47,980 nt of DNA. Origin: Alphaproteobacteria bacterium (lineage in GTDB: Bacteria > Pseudomonadota > Alphaproteobacteria > SHVZ01). Below the pieces are notes generated by a model that was not told where the DNA came from, did not search any database, and saw nothing but the letters and a program-made list of their open reading frames with translations. Location of the stretch: NCBI GenBank assembly GCA_016869375.1, contig VGEH01000013.1, forward strand, positions 1 through 47,980. Reading direction: 5' to 3'. The stretch's first letter is position 1; each line of letters starts with the position of its first letter. A program made the translations under genes and the position numbers. This document shows, in pieces, positions 43,729 to 47,980 of the stretch.

Positions 43729-45009
43729 CTAGCGGAACAGGTTCGGAAGAGCCAGCGAGATCGCAGGAACGAAAGTCACCAGCATCAGCACGGTGATCAT
43801 GGCGAGGTAGAACGGCCAGATTGTCCGCGTGACCTGCTCCATCGTGACCTTGCCGACGGCGCAGCCGACGAACAGGGTCGCTCCGACCGGCGGTGTTACG
43901 AGCCCGATGCCCAGATTGATCAGCATGATCATGCCGAAATGCACGGGGTCAACGCCGAATTTCAGGACCACCGGCAGCAGGATCGGCGTGCTGATCAGGA
44001 TCAGCGGCGCCATGTCCATCAGGCAGCCCAGCACCAGAAGCATGACGTTTATGAGCAGCAGGATGACGTATTTGTTGTCGGACAGTGTCAGGAAGAACTG
44101 CGTCACCTGCGCCGGCAGCTGCGTCAGCGCCATGATGTAGCCGAAGCCCGAGGCGAAAGCGATCAGGATCATGACCATCGCGACGGTCTTGACGACGCGA
44201 TGCACGAGATGCGGCAGGTCGCGCCAGCGATAGTCCCTGTAGACCAGCATCGTCACCAGGAAGGCCCAGACGCAGGCGACCGCGGCGGACTCCGTCGCGG
44301 TGAAGACGCCTGAAAGGATGCCGCCGAGAATGATGACGACGGTGAACAGACCCCACAGCGCCTCGCCTGCCGCCCTCAGCGCCTGCCGCAGCGGAACCGC
44401 CTCGCCTCTTGGATAGCCCTCGCGGTGCGCGATGACGAGGCAGAGCACGATCAGGGACAATCCGAGCAGAAGGCCCGGCAGCACGCCGGCGAGGAACAGG
44501 CTGGCGATCGAGATCGAGCCTCCCGCCGCGAGCGAGTAGATGACCGCGTTGTGCGACGGCGGGATCAGGATCGCCTGAACCGAGCCGGTGATCGTGACAT
44601 TGACGGCGAAGACGCGCGGATAGCCCGCCTTTTCCATCTGCGGGATCATCACCGTGCCGATCGAGGAGGTATCGGCGACCGAAGAGCCCGAGATGCAGCC
44701 GAAGAGGCTCGAGGCGAGGATGTTCACGAGCGACAGGCCGCCGCGGATGAAGCCGACGAGCACCTGGGCGAAGGCGACGAGTCGCCGCGCCATGCCGCCT
44801 TCAGCCATGATCGCGCCCGCGAGCACGAAGAACGGGATCGCCAGGAGGGAGAACTTGGCGACGCCGTCGGAGATCTTGATCATCACCGCTTCGAGCGGAA
44901 TACCGACCCACAGCGCCGCGACGATCGTGGCGAGCCCCATCGAGTAGGCGACGGGCATGCCGACGGCGATCAACACGAAGAAGCTGCCGATCAGAACGAA
45001 GATGTCCAT
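43729..45009 (-). CDS. dctM: TRAP transporter large permease (DctM)
   Basis: This 426-residue inner-membrane protein has about 12 helices of the DctM type. MDIFVLIGSFFVLIAVGMPV starts it, and FSLLAIPFFVLAGAIMAEGG, SLFGCISGSSVADTSSIGTVMIP, GSVQAILIPPSHNAVIYS and GCLMDMAPLILISTPILLPV are conserved transport-core segments. It works with DctQ and DctP to import an organic acid or sugar acid with a sodium or proton gradient. The start at 45009 is chosen by homology; it is 19 bp after dctQ. Confidence 0.95.
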   Translation of the reverse strand: MDIFVLIGSFFVLIAVGMPVAYSMGLATIVAALWVGIPLEAVMIKISDGVAKFSLLAIPFFVLAGAIMAEGGMARRLVAFAQVLVGFIRGGLSLVNILASSLFGCISGSSVADTSSIGTVMIPQMEKAGYPRVFAVNVTITGSVQAILIPPSHNAVIYSLAAGGSISIASLFLAGVLPGLLLGLSLIVLCLVIAHREGYPRGEAVPLRQALRAAGEALWGLFTVVIILGGILSGVFTATESAAVACVWAFLVTMLVYRDYRWRDLPHLVHRVVKTVAMVMILIAFASGFGYIMALTQLPAQVTQFFLTLSDNKYVILLLINVMLLVLGCLMDMAPLILISTPILLPVVLKFGVDPVHFGMIMLINLGIGLVTPPVGATLFVGCAVGKVTMEQVTRTIWPFYLAMITVLMLVTFVPAISLALPNLFR

Positions 45010-45028
45010 GGTCCCGTCGCCCCGCAGC

Positions 45029-45544
45029 TCAATTGACCGGAGTCGGTTCGCGATGAACGATCGACTCGCGCGGCGGCGGCCCGATCCAGGCGTGCTCGAG
45101 GATGAACAGCAAGGTGATCGCGCCACCCACCGGGATCGGCAGATAGGTGATCCCGACCGGAAGGAACGGGAACTCGGCGATCACCTGGTTCATCGTCAGG
45201 GCCACCAGCTCCGTGCCGTAGACGACCATGAACAGGCTGAGCGCCGCCATCAGCACGTCGACGAGGAACGACATGGCGCGCTTCGGCGCCGGAGCAAGCT
45301 GCTCGGTCAGGAGGCCGACGGCGATATGCACGCCGGCGCGATAGCACGCGGCGGCGCCGAGGAAGGTGAAGAGGATCATCATCAGCACCGACGCAGGCTC
45401 GGGCCACGGCACGGCGCTGTTGAGCACGTAGCGCATGAACACGCCGTAGGGGATCACCAGCGTCATGACGACGACGCCGATGCCGGCGACAACGATGCAG
45501 GCGAGGTAGAGCCAGTCCATGGCTCGCGCATACGCGGCTTTCAT
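45029..45544 (-). CDS. dctQ: TRAP transporter small permease (DctQ)
   Basis: This 171-residue protein has four membrane helices, with the DctQ landmarks VIPYGVFMRYVLNSAVPWPEP, LFTFLGAAACYRAGVHIAVG and FPFLPVGITYLPIPVGGAITLL. It bridges the large permease and binding protein. A hairpin lies between dctP and this gene, which suggests it is expressed below dctP. Confidence 0.93.
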   Translation of the reverse strand: MKAAYARAMDWLYLACIVVAGIGVVVMTLVIPYGVFMRYVLNSAVPWPEPASVLMMILFTFLGAAACYRAGVHIAVGLLTEQLAPAPKRAMSFLVDVLMAALSLFMVVYGTELVALTMNQVIAEFPFLPVGITYLPIPVGGAITLLFILEHAWIGPPPRESIVHREPTPVN

Positions 45545-45587
45545 CGTCGCAACCCGATGAAGGTCTAGGAAAGGGAGACAGAGAGAG

Positions 45588-45616
45588 GGGCGGCCCGGCT
45601 CGTGACCGGACCGCCC
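45588..45616 (-). terminator. Hairpin between dctP and dctQ (attenuator or mRNA-stabilising)
   Basis: GGGCGG-C-CCGG (45588-45598) pairs with CCGG-A-CCGCCC (45606-45616) with one mismatch around a 7-base loop. On the transcribed minus strand it is followed by a T/C-rich stretch (TCTCTCTGTCTCCCTTT). It sits 8 bp after the dctP stop. Such hairpins after binding-protein genes commonly keep dctP mRNA more abundant than the permease mRNA. Confidence 0.55.
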
Positions 45617-45623
45617 GACGACG

Positions 45624-46619
45624 CTAGTTGACGGCCTGGATCTTCTTCACGAGGTCGGCGTACTTGCCGCCGTACTTGTCCCACACCGGCTTCACCGCAT
45701 CCTGGAACTGCTTCTTGTCCTTGAAGGTAATGACCTCGATGCCGGCATCCTTGATCTTCTTCATCGACGCGGCTTCGCGCTCGTCCCACAGCTTGCGCTG
45801 CTCCATCTGGGCCTCGCGCGAGAACTTCTTGATCAGGTCCTGATCGGCCTTCGAGAGCGCTTCCCAGCTCCGCCGCGAGAACACCAGGATCTCGGGGATG
45901 ATCAGGTGCTCGGTCAGCGAGTAGAACTTCGCCAGCTGGAAGTGGCCGAAGGAGTCATAGCTCGGCGGGTTGTTCTCGGCGCCGTCGACGACGCCGGTCT
46001 GGAGCGCGTTGTAGACCTGGTCCATGCCCATGGCGATGCCGTTGCCGCCGAGAGCGTTCATGGTGTCGACGAAGATGGGGTTGCCCATCATGCGGACCTT
46101 GAGGCCCTTGAGGTCGTCGACGGAACGTACCGGACGCTTGACGTTGTAGACGCTGCGCGCACCGGCATCCATCCACGCAAGCCCGATCAGGCGCGTCTGT
46201 GGGTTCGAGCTGATCTTATCCATCATGTCCTGGCCGATCGGGCCGTCGATGACCTTGCGCATATGCGCCACGTCACGGAACACGAAGGGCATGTTGAAGA
46301 CGTTGAGCTCGTCGACGATGGTGCCGACCGGACCGACCGAGATGCGGGCGAACTGCAGCGCGCCGACCTGGGCCTGCTCGATCATCTCCTTCTCGCCGCC
46401 GAGCTGCATGGCGGGGAACATCTGGATCGAGAGACGACCGCTGGTCGCGGCCTCGAGCTTCTTGCCCATCGCCTCGACCGCGGCGACCGTCGGATAGCCG
46501 ACGACATGCACGTCGGCGGCCTTCAGCACCTGCTTCTGCTGCGCCGCCACGGGAAGCGCCAGGCTGAGCGCCAGCGCCGCCGGCAGAACGGCAAGACCGC
46601 GCCTTGTCCAAGATTTCAT
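45624..46619 (-). CDS. dctP: TRAP transporter substrate-binding protein (DctP)
   Basis: This 331-residue periplasmic protein has a signal peptide (MKSWTRRGLAVLPAALALSLALPVAAQQ). The DctP fold is shown by HVVGYPTVAAVEAMGKKLEA, IQMFPAMQLGGEKEMIEQAQ, the ligand-binding Arg segment LKGLKVRMMGNPIFVDTMNALG and YNALQTGVVDGAENNPPSYD. Ligands of this group are often C4-dicarboxylates or sugar acids. GGAGG before the ATG is strong. It is divergent from the FadR-type regulator gene and probably controlled by it. Confidence 0.95.
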   Translation of the reverse strand: MKSWTRRGLAVLPAALALSLALPVAAQQKQVLKAADVHVVGYPTVAAVEAMGKKLEAATSGRLSIQMFPAMQLGGEKEMIEQAQVGALQFARISVGPVGTIVDELNVFNMPFVFRDVAHMRKVIDGPIGQDMMDKISSNPQTRLIGLAWMDAGARSVYNVKRPVRSVDDLKGLKVRMMGNPIFVDTMNALGGNGIAMGMDQVYNALQTGVVDGAENNPPSYDSFGHFQLAKFYSLTEHLIIPEILVFSRRSWEALSKADQDLIKKFSREAQMEQRKLWDEREAASMKKIKDAGIEVITFKDKKQFQDAVKPVWDKYGGKYADLVKKIQAVN

Positions 46620-46687
46620 GTTTCATCCTCCCAAGGATTTCGGATGGCGTTGCGTTTGACGCCGTCACGCTTCTCAATTAGTCATAT

Positions 46688-46702
46688 GGTCATAGGATGA
46701 CC
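46688..46702. promoter_or_regulatory. Probable FadR-family operator
   Basis: GGTCA-TAGGA-TGACC is a perfect 5 bp inverted repeat with a 5 bp centre, lying between the divergent dctP (start 46619) and regulator (start 46732) genes. A second half-like site (GTCATATG) is adjacent at 46681-46688. FadR-type GntR proteins bind short GGTC/GACC-type palindromes, so this is the likely operator for both promoters. Confidence 0.7.
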
Positions 46703-46731
46703 GTACAGGACGATTTCTATCACCCGCCTCG

Positions 46732-47475
46732 ATGACTGACAAGCTCACGCCCTTCCGCCCGCTGGCGCCGCCGCGCAACCTGACCGAGGAAGTGGTCGGC
46801 AGGCTCGCCGAGGAGATCACGCGCGGCGGATTGCAGCCCGGCGCCCGGCTTCCGACCGAGCAGGCGATGATGTCCTCGCTCGGCGTCAGCCGCACCGTCG
46901 TGCGGGAGGCCGTCGCCGCGCTCCGCGCCGAAGGCCTGGTCGTGACGCGCCAGGGCGTCGGTGCCTTCGTCGCCAGCGACGGCAAGCGCCGGCCTTTCCG
47001 TCTCGATCCGGACGGCATCGAGTCGCTGAGCGAGGCGATCAACGTGATGGAGCTCCGCCGCGCCGTCGAGATCGACGCGGCGGGTCTGGCCGCCGAACGC
47101 GGCACCGAAGCCCAGATCGCCGCGATTGGCGAGGCGCTGGAGGCGATGGATCGGGTGATCGCGAGCGTCGACTCGGCGATCGACGAGGATCGCCTCTTCC
47201 ATCGCGCGATCGCGGAGGCGACCGGCAACCCGCAATTCACGCGCTTCCTCGAATTCCTCGGCCACTTCGTGATCCCGAGGCGCGCGGTCGTCGATGCGCC
47301 CTGGCGTCGCGAAGGCGCCAAGCCCTTCCTCGATCTCTTCCAGAAGGAGCATCGCGCGATCTTCGAGGCGATCCGCGACCGCTCGCCCGAAGGTGCGCGC
47401 GGCGCCATGCGCAAGCACCTGACCAACAGCCTCAAGCGCTACCGCAAGCTCGCCGAGGACCAGAAGGCGGGCTGA
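46732..47475 (+). CDS. FadR-subfamily GntR transcriptional regulator
   Basis: This 247-residue protein has a winged helix N-terminus (about 15-85) with LTEEVVGRLAEEITRGGLQP followed by GARLPTEQAMMSSLGVSRTVVREAVAALRAEGLV and RQGVGAFVAS. The FCD effector domain (about 100-235) has the metal-binding His residues in RLFHRAIAEATGN, KEHRAIFEAI and MRKHLTNSL. These proteins usually bind a carboxylic acid and repress the neighbouring uptake or catabolic genes; here the dctPQM operon. It is divergent from dctP across 112 bp. Confidence 0.93.
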   Translation: MTDKLTPFRPLAPPRNLTEEVVGRLAEEITRGGLQPGARLPTEQAMMSSLGVSRTVVREAVAALRAEGLVVTRQGVGAFVASDGKRRPFRLDPDGIESLSEAINVMELRRAVEIDAAGLAAERGTEAQIAAIGEALEAMDRVIASVDSAIDEDRLFHRAIAEATGNPQFTRFLEFLGHFVIPRRAVVDAPWRREGAKPFLDLFQKEHRAIFEAIRDRSPEGARGAMRKHLTNSLKRYRKLAEDQKAG

Positions 47476-47762
47476 GCCGCTTTCGAGGCGCCGCGGGTCT
47501 CGGGCTCAACGGCGAGACCAGGCGGCGCACCGACGTCGTCGATGAATGGGCGGCGCTGCGAGCGCGCTACATGACGCTGGAAACCATCGCGCCCTTGAGT
47601 GTGGATCCGCTCGTCGGGCTGCCCGCCGTGGCCGCCTGACAGAACCCGGCCAGCCCGCCCGAGAGCGCGATCACCCCGCCGCTCTTATGCCACGTCATGG
47701 GGTAAGATCGTCGCCGGCCGGGCGATGAAGACCGCGCGGTTGATTGAAACGGGGAAATCGCC
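47476..47762. other. 287 bp gap without a convincing gene
   Basis: No complete gene is visible. A short + strand frame from about 47478 to the TGA at 47637-47639 reads VVDEWAALRARYMTLETIAP and SVDPLVGLPAVAA, which could be a decayed 3' end of an amidase-like or other gene. The similarity is too weak to assign. No IS end or repeat was found here. Confidence 0.3.
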
Positions 47763-47980
47763 ATGGCGACACCGCGAATCATCCTTATCGCCGCGGCTCT
47801 CGTCGCGGCGGTCTTCCCGGCTCCTGCGATGAGCCAGGCACATGTCGCGGCCAGCATTACCTACGAGGAGACGCCGCGGCCGAAAGGGCTGCCGGACGAA
47901 TTGAAGCCGCTGCCAGACGTCGGGCTACGGTTTCTGTCGATCAGCGCAATCGACGGGTTCAAGATCGCCGCCGCGTTGTG
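47763..47980 (+). CDS. Exported protein, 5' part only (possible alpha/beta hydrolase)
   Basis: The frame starts ATG at 47763 with a signal peptide (MATPRIILIAAALVAAVFPAPAMSQA) and stays open to the window end, 72 codons. The mature start contains SITYEETPRPKGLPDELKP and LRFLSISAIDGFKIAAAL. The last stretch looks like the first strands of a secreted alpha/beta hydrolase, but the catalytic part is outside the window. GGGGAAA ahead of the ATG is a weak ribosome binding site. Confidence 0.65.
   Translation, partial: MATPRIILIAAALVAAVFPAPAMSQAHVAASITYEETPRPKGLPDELKPLPDVGLRFLSISAIDGFKIAAAL

Noticed and set aside
1..47980. CRISPR array, prophage, integrative element or secondary-metabolite cluster
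   Set aside because: No regularly spaced direct repeats, integrase, phage structural genes or biosynthetic megaenzymes were seen; apart from the IS end, the gene content looks like ordinary chromosome.

Overview
The window is high-GC, densely packed chromosomal DNA with very short intergenic gaps and many 1-13 bp gene overlaps. The gene content points to an alphaproteobacterium: cobS-cobT with a neighbouring J-domain gene and bolA, a large DinG-type helicase, DUF2889, DUF599 and SprA-type proteins, several NitT/TauT, peptide and TRAP uptake systems, and an FCD-type GntR regulator. The genus cannot be fixed from sequence reading alone; a Rhodospirillales or Reyranella-like organism is my inference.

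Layout. Positions 1-99 hold the 3' end of an IS5-type insertion sequence, directly upstream of a Phd/VapC-type toxin-antitoxin pair (114-781). Positions 786-4704 hold cobT and cobS (cobalt insertion for B12), a J-domain protein and a divergent bolA. Positions 4863-8359 hold a secreted two-repeat protein of unknown function, DUF2889, CBS-pair, LolA-like and 2-oxoglutarate oxygenase genes. Positions 8482-13389 hold a glutamine amidotransferase-like hydrolase, an MBL hydrolase, a DUF2061-like membrane protein, a sorbosone dehydrogenase-like protein and pgk. After a palindromic repeat and an MFS gene, 14810-22008 is a minus-strand unit: polysaccharide deacetylase-like protein, bPH membrane protein, and a complete peptide ABC transporter in which one permease gene carries a frameshift.

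Positions 22161-26674 encode an SH3-type periplasmic protein, a small zinc-ribbon protein, a SprA-like metalloprotease and a DinG-like helicase. Positions 26787-32467 are a plus-strand run: EamA transporter, dimethylformamidase-like protein, tsaD, gpsA, YciI, EVE and a Rieske ferredoxin. PaiB-like and adenylate cyclase genes follow, then a NitT/TauT ABC importer (34261-36779). Positions 36882-39156 form a tight cluster of a molybdopterin sulfite oxidase-like protein, an exported glutathione peroxidase and two tandem periplasmic TPR paralogues sharing a CFFGC motif. A frameshifted YfcE-like phosphoesterase and a second palindromic repeat follow.

The right end has a deoxyinosine glycosylase, a methyltransferase, a DUF599 protein, tRNA-Leu(CAG) lying 8 nt upstream of an RNase D gene, a TPR-glycosyltransferase, and a dctPQM TRAP transporter divergent from a FadR-type regulator, with a perfect inverted-repeat operator between them. 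The window ends inside a secreted protein gene.

The points most worth a second look are the tRNA-RNase D arrangement, the sulfite oxidase/GPx/TPR-CFFGC cluster, the two-repeat secreted protein, the orphan dimethylformamidase-like protein, the 'inside-out' pair of palindromic repeats, and two probable frameshifts. I found no CRISPR array, prophage or obvious defence island.
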